A DNA stretch of 64,000 nucleotides, taken from positions 2,270,001-2,334,000 of the forward strand of contig OX637395.1 of NCBI GenBank assembly GCA_951799425.1, given 5' to 3'. The translations under genes were made by a program, and so were the position numbers. The DNA is from Ilex aquifolium. Taxonomy: Eukaryota > Streptophyta > Magnoliopsida > Aquifoliales > Aquifoliaceae. Position 1 is the first letter of the stretch. Each line of letters begins with the position of its first letter. Under the pieces are notes generated by a model that was not told where the DNA came from, did not search any database, and was given only the letters and a program-made list of their open reading frames with translations. Of the stretch, positions 46,690-57,200 are shown piece after piece.

Positions 46690-47587
46690 AACCCACATTG
46701 TTTCTGGAATTAATCATAACATGTTTGTCTTCAAATCAACAGTAAAGCACTTGCTTCATAAGTTTTGTTAGTTCATTCTATCCAAAACCAACATTCAGCA
46801 AACTTCTTATATCAGACAAAATAAAAGCATATAAGACTATTCATAAAGAGAGGATTAGTCTATATCAAATAGGTCTTTTCCACAACACTCTCATGTTTTT
46901 TACATCCCTTCTTCTCTTAATGGATTCAATTATCACGATGGTGAATTCCGTACTTTATAACCGATAAGTCTTGCATAATGAAAATTTACCCAATTGAATT
47001 AAATAAAGAAGTGGACTCAGATCAACATAAGCATTTCATTTGTGTGGTGGTCCCGCAAAGTACTATTCTTTTTTGTAAATAAATATATTTTATTTTCGGA
47101 AAAAAATACAAAGTTCTTACAACGAAACTCGAAATTGCCCAAACAAATAACCATGTTCCTCCATAATATATATTTCTGTCTTTAGACAAGATAACAAATT
47201 AAAGGAAAGCTTTCCTAGTGGCATGATGTTGTACCAGTCCCACCCATTTATCTCTTATGTCCCTAGCAAAATTGAGTAATGGCTTGTCAAAGTGGTGTTG
47301 ACTGTTGACAAAGATATGATTTTGACACTTACCTATATGAACAATTATTCTTGTACTGGTAGTTGCAACTGTCCTAGTTGATTTACTGTCCCAACCTTAT
47401 GATTATGAAAAACTTAAACTATCTCCAATTGGTTTTATGGGCAATGGGGTATGTGGGTCTTACCCCTAACAAAATATTGTCGATAACATACATAAATGAT
47501 AAAATATGTATGAGTACAATAAAATTGAATGAGAAAGATGTACTATAATGTATTATGGTACTTTTGGGTTGATACATTATGGTAAAA
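46690..47587. other. Intergenic DNA
   Basis: No gene or bounded repeat was recognised. Confidence 0.5.
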
Positions 47588-48307
47588 TAGGGGTTCAATT
47601 TGGACGGGCCAACCCGAATTCAACCCGAAAAAAATAGGGCTTGGGTTATAATTTTTAATACTTGGGTTGGGCCTGTACAAAAAAATCCCAACCTGAATTG
47701 AATTTGGGCAAGTATTGGGTTGTCGGGTTCAATCCGAATATTAAAATCGGGTTGAACCTGATTATTAAATTGGGTTGAACCTGAATATACATAAATATAT
47801 TTAACTAGGGTTAGTATTTATCTTCACTCTTTAGAATCCAGACTTTCACTTCACTTCAAATCTTCATCCCTGCGCTTCCATCACTCTAGATCCTTCTCTC
47901 ACTCGTCACTCTTTCCTCTCTCAGCCTCCCTCTCTCAATCGTCACTCGTCTGAGTCGTCATAAACGCTCAGCCTCCCTCTCTCACTCATCACTCCTCATT
48001 CTCTCTTCATCTGCGTCTCGCCCTTCATCTCAGATCACTTAAAAAAATTAGATCTACATTTGAAAAAATCAAATCTACACTTTAAAAAATTAACCTGAAT
48101 TAAGTAACTCAAGTCAAACCCGATTTTTAATCCGAAATCAGCCTGAATTCAACCCGAGCCCGTCCGAATTAAACTCGGACAGTACTCGGGTTGAGTACCT
48201 CGGGTTGAGATAGGGTTAGGGTTAAGGTTAGGGTTGAAAATTATATACGTAGAGTTGGGTTAGAGTTGACCGCTCAACCCGCTCAACCCGCCCGAGTTGC
48301 ACCCCTA
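47588..48307. mobile_element. hAT-like MITE, 720 bp, second full copy
   Basis: The left end TAGGGGTTCAATTTGGACGG and the reversed right end TAGGGGTGCAACTCGGGCGG match the element at 44689-45268. Flanks TGGTAAAA (47580-47587) and TGATAAAA (48308-48315) agree at 7 of 8 positions. Inside is a patch of CCTCCCTCTCTCACTC-type repeats also present in the 580-bp copy. Confidence 0.85.
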
Positions 48308-48315
48308 TGATAAAA

Positions 48316-48804
48316 AGGAAGACGCGGGTCATGGTGTTTTATAATATTGCTTGGTATATGCACAATAGATGAATTACATGTTTTCTTATTTTATTTTATT
48401 ATATGGTGTTCAGACTTTGAACGCAGAACCGAAGTACCCATCAAAAGCTAATATTTCTCACTTTATAATGGTTGATTAAGAATTCTTCACTTATTAATAG
48501 GGCTGTTAATCAAGCCAAACTTGAACATTTTTTCAGGCTCGTTTATATGTAAATAGTCAAATAAGTCAGCTCGTTTATGTGTAAATTAGACTTGAATTAG
48601 ACTCGAATTCAGCTCGATTATCACCCCTATTTATTAATGGTGATACGCAAAAGTTACCTTTTTGATTATTTATTCCCCCCCTTTTTTTTTTTTTTTTTTT
48701 TGCATTGGTTCCAACATGTACAAGTGTCACCTTCTTATGGTCTGATGAATCACTTGCTCTGGCTGGTGGCCACAGTATATGGCCCTTGCCATGCCCATAG
48801 GACA

Positions 48805-48843
<39 letters not shown>

Positions 48844-50036
48844 CTTCCTATATATTGGTTCTCAATTTTGACGGCAGTATGGTTTTGTTGTCAGACAAAG
48901 ATCGAAAGCCCACTACTTCTCAGCACTTCAAGTCAAAAAGCTCAAGCTGTAAGTCATCAACCTCCTCTCTGCATGTAGTTTTCCACTGGTTGTATACACA
49001 CACACACACTTGTATAATCACCAAAGGCTAATGCTATGAAGAGAGAGAGAGAGAGAGAGTTGATATTCTCACTACTTTTCAATCAATTTATCTTCTTTTT
49101 TTTATACTGCTACCAGTGTTTTGAAATTTTGTATATCCTGAGTTTACCTAACGATTATAATACATAATGTGTATAGTTGAGACGGCTATCATTTAATTAA
49201 AAAAATATTCTTACATTAAGAAAACTACTCATTGGTTTTAATACTGGGGATCTGTCTTTCCAACTAAATAATTAAGAAAACTCAATTTTATAAATTGGCA
49301 TCTCGACTATCATGTCAAAACTGTTATAGTACGGCGCTGGTTAAATGTCAACATGACATCTTAATATAGAGAGAAGATCGAGAGGGTCAGAGATTCAAAA
49401 CTTTTCGCTTCTAATAAGAAAATCTCAATTGTTACTGTAATCTCCGACAAAAAAAAAATACACCATTATGCCAACTACATCTAAATTATTAAAACTTGGT
49501 CAAAAAATTTCAAAAAGATATCTTATAAAATTCCATAAATAAACTTGAGTCGGTCTAAAAAAAGGGATTCAAAGTCACAGTAGAATCCAAATTCTTCAAC
49601 TTCGTGTTCATTATGATTTATTATCACGAAAAGTTTGACAAATTTTACAATAATTATCAACTATACAACACAACTCTTCTTTTTTACTTGGACTTGGACC
49701 CGATTGTGTTTAAAGTTGATGCTATAAGCCTGAAGTGTTCTTTGGAATTTCTAGAAGGGAAGTTTGGGAAGATATTTATTAATAGAGAAAGGAAAAGTAG
49801 AGGCTTTAAACAGTCCATCTCCATCTCCATCTCCATCCAAAACCAAAAGAAAGAGAAAAAGTTGATTCCACCACAATCTGTTCTTGGCATTGAGGTAATC
49901 ATAACCAAATATTCGGTGGATCCCACTTGATGAAAGGTGTAATGACCAATTGTCTCAAATAGTTATAACTTCTATTTTTTTTAATAGAAGTTATAACTTT
50001 TAATATGATATATATATTTTTTTTTTTAATATTGTA
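48316..50036. other. Intergenic DNA with CT and GA microsatellites
   Basis: A CT run at 48808-48838 is followed by CTATATATTGG (about 48848) and a short open frame from an ATG at 48879, reminiscent of a gene start but with no recognised protein. A GA run lies at 49039-49059. No exon chain was found. Confidence 0.45.
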
Positions 50037-50270
50037 ATTTTTTTTTTTTTGTTCAACAATCATGGGTGTAAGAGTCAGTGTACGACTTTACGCGCACCTC
50101 TATTAATGTTCTTTCCGGTCTGATCAAAGACAGATTATCCATATCAGGATTATGGTATTCATAATAAATAAATTTATCATTATCTAACCCCAAATAATTG
50201 TCAAAATTCAAATTCAGAATGTCTGAATTTACAACTCTGTTTTTATTACTACTTAAACTATCATTGAGAT
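50037..50270 (-). mobile_element. Family-A SINE, reverse orientation
   Basis: The reversed tail (T-run, GTTCAACAATCATGGGTG, TTTACGCGCACCTCTATTAA) leads to a reversed tRNA-like head near 50205-50260. It is flanked by TAATATTGTA (50027-50036) and TAATACTGTA (50271-50280), a 10-bp target duplication with one change. Confidence 0.85.
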
Positions 50271-50280
50271 TAATACTGTA

Positions 50281-50925
50281 GTATTATCCATTTGTAAATA
50301 GTGGCTTTACAGGCCCATAACTTGGTTATCCAAAAAACACAATGTTAAAATAAGATGGACCATGTGACCCAACTTAATGGGAAGTAAGGGTTTGCCAATG
50401 GGTTAGTCCAGGCCGGGCTCATCAACCAATGAGCTGGATCAGTTCTGAGAGGTCCGAGACCACTGATTGGTCAATGGGCTGAATTAATTGGGGTAACTGG
50501 TGTTGTCCATGATAGCCCAAAAAAATCCGAACAATAGGGCTGGGCTTGAATTGGGCCTGGGCCAATATCAGATTGGGTGTCTACGCCACATCCCAACCTA
50601 ATTTGATTGGCCCATTGACTGATTTTTAATTTTTTTTATCAGAGAATATTAGGGGACGATCAGGTACGTGACCTTAAAGTTTAACAACGGGGCTGTAGGA
50701 CCACCGAGTGGGGTGGTCCAGTGGGATGTCGACCGAATTTTTCACATTAAGGTGAATTTTGGAGTCAACATTGAAACTCGATGATTGACCGCTATACTAG
50801 CCTAATTAAGTTCATTCCTGAGAGGAGTAATGGACGCGATCAAGGACCTCATAATCTACTAGTGAGGATGTATGAGGGTGGTGTCTAGACGCTCTTTTTT
50901 GTCCCGAGCAAAAAAAAAACACAAC
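50281..50925. other. Intergenic DNA
   Basis: The stretch 50390-50640 is rich in GGGCTGG and TTGGGCC words, but I could not bound an element. No gene was seen. Confidence 0.45.
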
Positions 50926-51882
50926 GGGTGTGTTTGGATAATCGGCAAGGATAGGAATGGATTGGTTTTTTTGTATCCTAACCCATCCCACCCAAACCCA
51001 TTCAGGCACTTAATTAGATGGGTTATGTATCCCATCCAACCCAAACCATTGTTTGGCAAGAAACAATTGAATGGGATGGACTCTACTTGACTTTTGTAGA
51101 TATTTACCATTGTACCCATTAATGAATCAGACCTGCATAGTTTTTCACCCAACGCCACCACCACTGCCACAATCGAACACCCAACACCACCATTACTGCC
51201 ACAATCGAACACCCAACGCCATCACCACTGCCCCAACGCCACCACCACTGCCACAATTGAACACCCAACGCCACCACCACTGTCACAACAGAACCACCAC
51301 TGCCACAATCGAACACCCAACGCCACCACCACTGCCACAACACCACCACCACTGCCACAATCGAACACCCCACGCCACCACCACTGCCACAATCGAACAC
51401 CCAACGCCACCACCACTGCCACAATCGAACACCCAACGCCACCATTAAACCCACCACCACCGCCATCTGAACTCACAGCAGAGCCACCATCACCCAAACC
51501 CATTCGGTCCACTCCGGCACCCAAACCCATCCGGCAGATAACAGAGGCTTTGGCTTTGTCGCCTTCTCAAACCGCGAGAGAGAGAGAGAGGAGACAAACA
51601 GACAGAGCAAGAGAGAGAGAGCTGAAGAGAGGAAGATGGGGGTAAATATGTCATTACATTTGTAACCCTTCGGCTGGGATTGAAACCCAGGGTGGAGGTG
51701 GGTTAACTTTAACCCGTGTATGAGGGTTACAAAGCACTGTAGCAACCGGGTCATGGCTAGACCCGGGATTTGTATCCTGTCTCAAATTTTAGTTCCCAAA
51801 CAAAGAATTTGTGGGACCCACCGTCTAATTAACCTATCCATGTGGGTGTTAACCCACTTTATCCCACAATCCAAACACACCC
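50926..51882. mobile_element. TIR element with perfect 14-bp ends carrying a minisatellite
   Basis: The left end GGGTGTGTTTGGAT and the reversed right end are identical over 14 bp. AAC immediately precedes the left end and follows the right end. Subterminal stretches on both sides carry CCCATCCAACCC and TAACCCACTTTATCCC-type words. The interior holds a 32-bp minisatellite and a GA-rich patch (51573-51637). No transposase was seen, and the superfamily is uncertain. Confidence 0.65.
51146..51450. repeat. 32-bp minisatellite
   Basis: The unit reads CACCCAACGCCACCACCACT followed by GCCACAATCGAA. About nine full or shortened copies are present, some lacking half the unit. The long open frames on both strands here come from the repeat and are not genes. 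Confidence 0.9.
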
Positions 51883-52216
51883 AACGGGGCAGTGGGTATA
51901 AGGCAACTTGTTAACCTCCATTGATTGTTTGCACTCCAAAAGATCTAAGAACTCACACTTTCTATTGTTAAAGATTAGATTTATCGTATTGAACCCTTAA
52001 TATATTAAAAATATTATAATGTGGTACTACCGCTAACTTTCATTATTCATTCTATCAAAAATCATCCTATTAACGTTGACAAAATAAACAACGAAAATAA
52101 AAATTAACGATCGAATCACATCGTAATATTAACAGTGTCATATAAAAAATATAATATTTAAAAATATAAAGTGAGAATTTTTAAATTTTTTGCAATTTGC
52201 CCTTAATTAGTTTCCC

Positions 52217-52225
52217 TATATATAA
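52217..52225 (+). promoter_or_regulatory. Putative TATA box of the SPX-MFS gene
   Basis: TATATATAA in TTCCCTATATATAATCC is followed about 30 bp later by a pyrimidine-rich start region and then CT and CA microsatellites (52300-52350), typical of a plant leader. Transcription would begin near 52250, two kilobases before the first coding ATG, so a leader intron is implied. Confidence 0.5.
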
Positions 52226-52530
52226 TCCATTAATTAAGCTGTCTTTCTCACTCATCTTCTTGTGTATACTTTCCGAACTCTTCATGTCAATATAACTCTC
52301 TTACTCTCTCTCTCACACACGCACGCACACACACACACACTCACACTCACTGACACATACACACAAAGACTCACAGTCTCTCTCCATGTGTAGATGGATA
52401 CAAACATTATATTCTTGTTTTCTGGTAGAAGATTTGTTTTTCATGAACAGAACAGAGAATTTGAATTTGGTTTTGTTTCTTAGTATAACTGGGAATTGAT
52501 ATTCACTTCTGGTGGGTGGCCATGCATGTT

Positions 52531-53698
52531 GGGTTTCAAAGGTTAGCTTTCTGTGTTTCTTCTCTGTTTAGTATACTACATTTCTCATTCTTTCTTGGGT
52601 ATATTAATGTTTGGTTCCTTAAAAGACTTCATCTTTATGCTTCATTAGATTCTCATCTGCAGTCTGTGTGACATTCTTGTTTGTTTTCTGTGAAAATGCA
52701 GGAAAAGAAAGGAAACCAAAATCTTGATCATTAGCGTTTTCGTTGTTTGGGACCCAAGAAAGGTAAAAAAACTTCCACTCAGTGTTGAATTTGGGATTTT
52801 TAGAGTCATGCTTCCTAGATTCTTTATCTGCATGTGGGTGATTGCTTGGTTTTTGAGAGAATATTAGAAAATACAAGAAAGATAAATCTTGAAGATTGGG
52901 TTTTCTGATTGTTTGGTACCCAATAAATCAATTAGAATTTTGATTCAACCTTGTAATTTGAGCTTTGCACCTAGTTACATCACTTTTGTTTGTGATGTGT
53001 CCGCTTGGTTTATGAGAAAATGTAGGAAAAAAAAAAACTTCTAATCCGCAAATAAGTCATACTTCTATTGGGTTTCAGAGGTTAGGTTTCTATGTTTCTG
53101 TGCTTCATATACTATGTTTCTCATTCTTGCTTGGGTACATTAATGTTTGGTTCTTTAAAAGATTTCGTCCTTAATTTATTCTTCGTTAGATTCTCATCTG
53201 CAGTCTGTGTGACATTGTTGTTTGTTATCTGAGAAAATGTAGGAAAAGAAAAGAAACCAAAATCTTGACAATTAGGTCTTGCATTGTTTGGGACCAAAGA
53301 AAGGTCAAAAACTTTCACTCAGAGTTGAATTTGGGCTTTTTATAGTTAGAATTTTTATTTTTTATTTTTTTTTTTGGGAGGGAGAGGTGAAGGGGGACTT
53401 GAACTCTTGACGTCAAGAAGACAAAGTTTTCACAAGAAGTACCATTAGACCAAAGGCCCGTTGGTCAGAAACTTTATCTGGATGTGGGTGATTGCTTGGT
53501 TTCCGAGAGAATATTGGAAAATACAAGAAAGATAAATCTTGAAGATTGGGTTTTCAAATTGTTTGGTACCCAAGAAAACAATGAAATTTTAAAGTCAACC
53601 TTGAAATTTTGGTTCTGCACTTAGTTACATTCACCTTTGCTTGTGATGTGTCTGCTTGGTTTATGAGAAAATGTAGGAAAAGTAAACTTCTAATTATT
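52531..53698 (+). repeat. Tandem duplication of about 515 bp in the SPX-MFS leader
   Basis: Copy 1 (52531-53045) and copy 2 (53070-53698) align end to end, from GGGTTTCARAGGTTAG to TTTATGAGAAAATGTAGGAAAA...AACTTCTAAT, sharing GATTCTCATCTGCAGTCTGT and AAATCTTGAAGATTGGGTTT. Copy 2 is longer only because of a SINE at 53352-53463. Each copy contains possible splice signals (ATGCAG|G, AATGTAG|G). Confidence 0.9.
53352..53463 (-). mobile_element. tRNA-derived SINE inside leader copy 2
   Basis: A T-run is followed by the reversed B box (GGACTTGAACTCTTGAC) and reversed A-box region (AGTACCATTAGACCAAAGG). Flanks GTTAGAA (53345-53351) and GTCAGAA (53464-53470) are a 7-bp target duplication with one change. 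Copy 1 of the leader lacks it, so insertion followed the duplication. Confidence 0.8.
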
Positions 53699-54253
53699 GA
53701 TCGGTGGAAAATCGATCTCATACAACAAAAGATAGATCATTTGCAAGAAGGAAATCACAGGGATTATATACAATCCCAATTGGCACCGGCCGGTACTTCA
53801 TTGTTTCTAAACACATTTTTGTTGCTCAAATAAGCCTTACAGTGACAGATTAGATACTAGGCTTAAAGGGAAAATCTTATCGATAAGTCGGATCACCAAG
53901 AAAGGATAAAAAAACCTCCCAAGTAAGGTCACATACAAAATACTATATAACAACAAGATCACCTTTGGATGAGGTACTTTAGTTTTAGAAACTGAGATCA
54001 TAAGACTAAGATTTAGCATTTTCTTTCCTCTTTCATTTTTTTGGCCGTAATAGGATTGATACCAGAGTAGATCTTGGATTAGACATGGTTATTTAGGGGG
54101 AAGCAAACATTATTATGCAGATGTATTAGAGATGGTAGCTATTGTTTTGAAATCTTGGAAAATTGCTTCAAAAAGTTTATTACTTTGTAATCTATAGTGT
54201 TGTATCACATTTAATGTTTTTTTTTTGTAGAACATTGAAACTTTGGCCGAAAG

Positions 54254-57200
54254 ATGGTTGCTTTTGGGAAAAAGTTGAAAGAAACACAAATTGAAGAATG
54301 GCAGGGGTAGGCTTGAGTAACTCTGAACCATTCTTCCTCATTTAAATGCTTTTTGATAAGAAATTAGTTTCCTCGGTGTACAATACTTGGAATGTAAGCA
54401 AATATGTATTGTATTTGACACGGTGTTTGCAAATTCTATCAGCATGCTTATAACTTGATTCCTTCCAGGTACTACATTAACTACAAGTTGATGAAGAAGA
54501 AAGTGAAGCAATATGTTCAGCAAATTGAGGTTTCAGCTCAAAATCGCCAGTATGTTCTTAAGGACTTCTCGAGAATTCTGGACCAACAGGTTGAGAAATA
54601 TTTTCTTTAGACTTCCCATCTCTGCTTTTTATTCCTTTTGCTGTTACTCATTTTTCCCCTGAGCTTCATAGGAATATAATGATTTTCCATCTTGTGCGCC
54701 AACACATCCAAGAGCTCGTCTACAGTTCCCTCCTTGGAGATTCTATCACACTCTACTTTAACATCAATTACGATTCTGAAAGCACTTCTCTTTTTGAATT
54801 TTACATCTTTTAAAAAAAAAAAAATCAACACTATGTGTAATATTAGTTTCTATTTGATATCATTCCACTCAAATGTGGCTGTCATTGTTTTACTAAGTTT
54901 TGCAACTGCAAGATTCCTTATTGCAGCACTGCTAGTAATATATTTTTGAGGTATTCATTTTTTATGTAATTATGTTACCAATTCTAGAACTCGATGCTTT
55001 AGTATGGAAGGGCATTTTGTGTTCAATCTTTTCAAGTTACTCTATTTCACAATGATTGGTAATTGAACTGCTGGGGCATCGGATAGATCTACTATAAAAG
55101 ACTTCTGCATACGTCGTCCTAGTGTCCTGTTATCATTTTTTTTGTTTTTTAAATTTCAGATTGAAAAGATTGTCCTTTTTTTGTTGGAACAACAAGGCCA
55201 GCTTTCAAGCAGGTTGTCTAGCCTTCGAGAACAGCATGATGCCTTTATACAGCAAGCAGATGATTCAAAATTATCTGAACTAAAAGAAGCATACAGAGAT
55301 GTGGGACGGGATCTTTTAAGGCTTCTATTTTTCGTTGAAATGAATGCCATTGGTCTGCGTAAGATACTGAAGAAGTTCGACAAGCGCTTTGGATATAAGT
55401 TCACTAATTACTATGTCAAAACCAGAGCAAATCATCCTTATTCCCAGCTGAGACAAGTTTTCAAGCATGTGGTAAAAAACTAAAACTATGAGTACTTCTT
55501 TTGTGGTAGCATAACACATCTAGAATGATTGAATGAATTAGCTTTAAGTTCTTTGTACTTTAATGAAATCTTAATCAATATAGCTGAACAAGTCGCATGC
55601 AGGGTATTTCAGCAGTTGCAGGAACCATATCTCGCAATATTGCAGATCTCCAGGACCATCAGGGGAGCCATGTTTCAATTTATGATGGACTCACCATGCC
55701 TCTCCCGGTTTTGTTATACTTCCATTTACATAATTCAAATTACTGTAATTATTGTCGTTTTCTTATTCATTATTTTTTTGACATTACATTCCATTATCGA
55801 AAATGCTAATAAAATTGCCATTGAAATCTTTCACATCTAACTTGATGATAAATGTAGACCTTATCTAAATCCATAAAATCTGAATTCACAGAGTTTGTTG
55901 TTAATGTACATGAAAGCGACTAGTAGCACTTTGAGAATTTAATAAACATGCCTCCTGAATTCCGAGTTTCCGACCTATAATGAGAAGAACAGCTAATTTG
56001 TTTTGCACCTAAGTTTCCTCATAAACTTTTGTTTCTTAGAGTCCAACTCCATAGAAAATTCCTCCGAGATGGCCTCTGAAATCAATTTCCTTTCTTATCA
56101 TCCAAACAGCTAAGGGTGGTTAGATGGGCTATTGTCACATGCACCTTGTAGATGACTACTAGAGGTTGTACCTGGAGCAATTGTAATTGCTCATCTACTC
56201 AAGTGATATGTCGCTAGTTGAATTGTGGAATTAGCTTCTCTAAAATGGGGGTAAAGTTGCCTCCTACTTACCTCTTCCAAACCGCCTATAGGCGAAGCCT
56301 TGAACAATATGTATGGCCCTTTTTTTAACGCTCTAAATTAGTGGCTCATGATTGCTATTTGTCAAGATAAGTAAAATGAGTAACATTGTGTGACAAAGGA
56401 AACCTTGAGTCATTTAAGCTCTCAAGCCAATTTTTTGTTTTAAAAGTAAAGTAGTTAATTAACATATTGGCCAACTAAAAGTGATATAATTTTCATTACT
56501 AGAGCACAAAGTTTTAAAGAGATAGGGTGGTAGCCATTATCTGTATAGTTATGCTATATAACTGTTTTGATCAGAATTACTTTTTGACCCAAAGGAGGGT
56601 TGATACTCTACTCTTTCAGGACCCCACCTCTGCGATATAAAAAAGAAAACAGAAGCATAGTGATAATTCTTGTTGGTTAATAACTCGAAAATAAGTTACT
56701 GATTCCAAGAGATTTTTAAAAATCCACTCGGCTTTGAAAAATCATGTGTAGCTTATTAGACTTGTAGATTATGTAGCATAATCAAAATTGGAAATGCGAA
56801 AGGGGAAACCATATTTACAAGAGGTAATTGCTCAATTAGGCTGTATTGATATTTGCTTGATATTTGTTTAGTCGGCGGAGTCTTGGCATATATTGTCAAA
56901 TAGTTCAAAATTTTTGAGATTGTATCTCATTTGTCCCAAGAACATAAACTACTTTTTTCGTTTAGTTTATATGATGTGACCTGTGTAACAAAGCTTGGTT
57001 TTAGTTATTTAGAAATTGGTGGTCTTCTTTTTTCCAGCCCCATTTGTTATCTGTATCTGTTGGGTGTCTCAATCTGTTAAGGCTGTACCCTAAAAATCCT
57101 TTCTCTTGCTTATCACGAGACTATAAACAATAAGGAAAAAAATTGTCTACTCCTATAAGATCTATAATTGTCCCAGCCTATAATTTCATTGCGAAACTTA

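Noticed and set aside
51071-51530. Several 100-125 codon frames on both strands
   Set aside because: They are explained by the 32-bp minisatellite, which has no stops in several frames.
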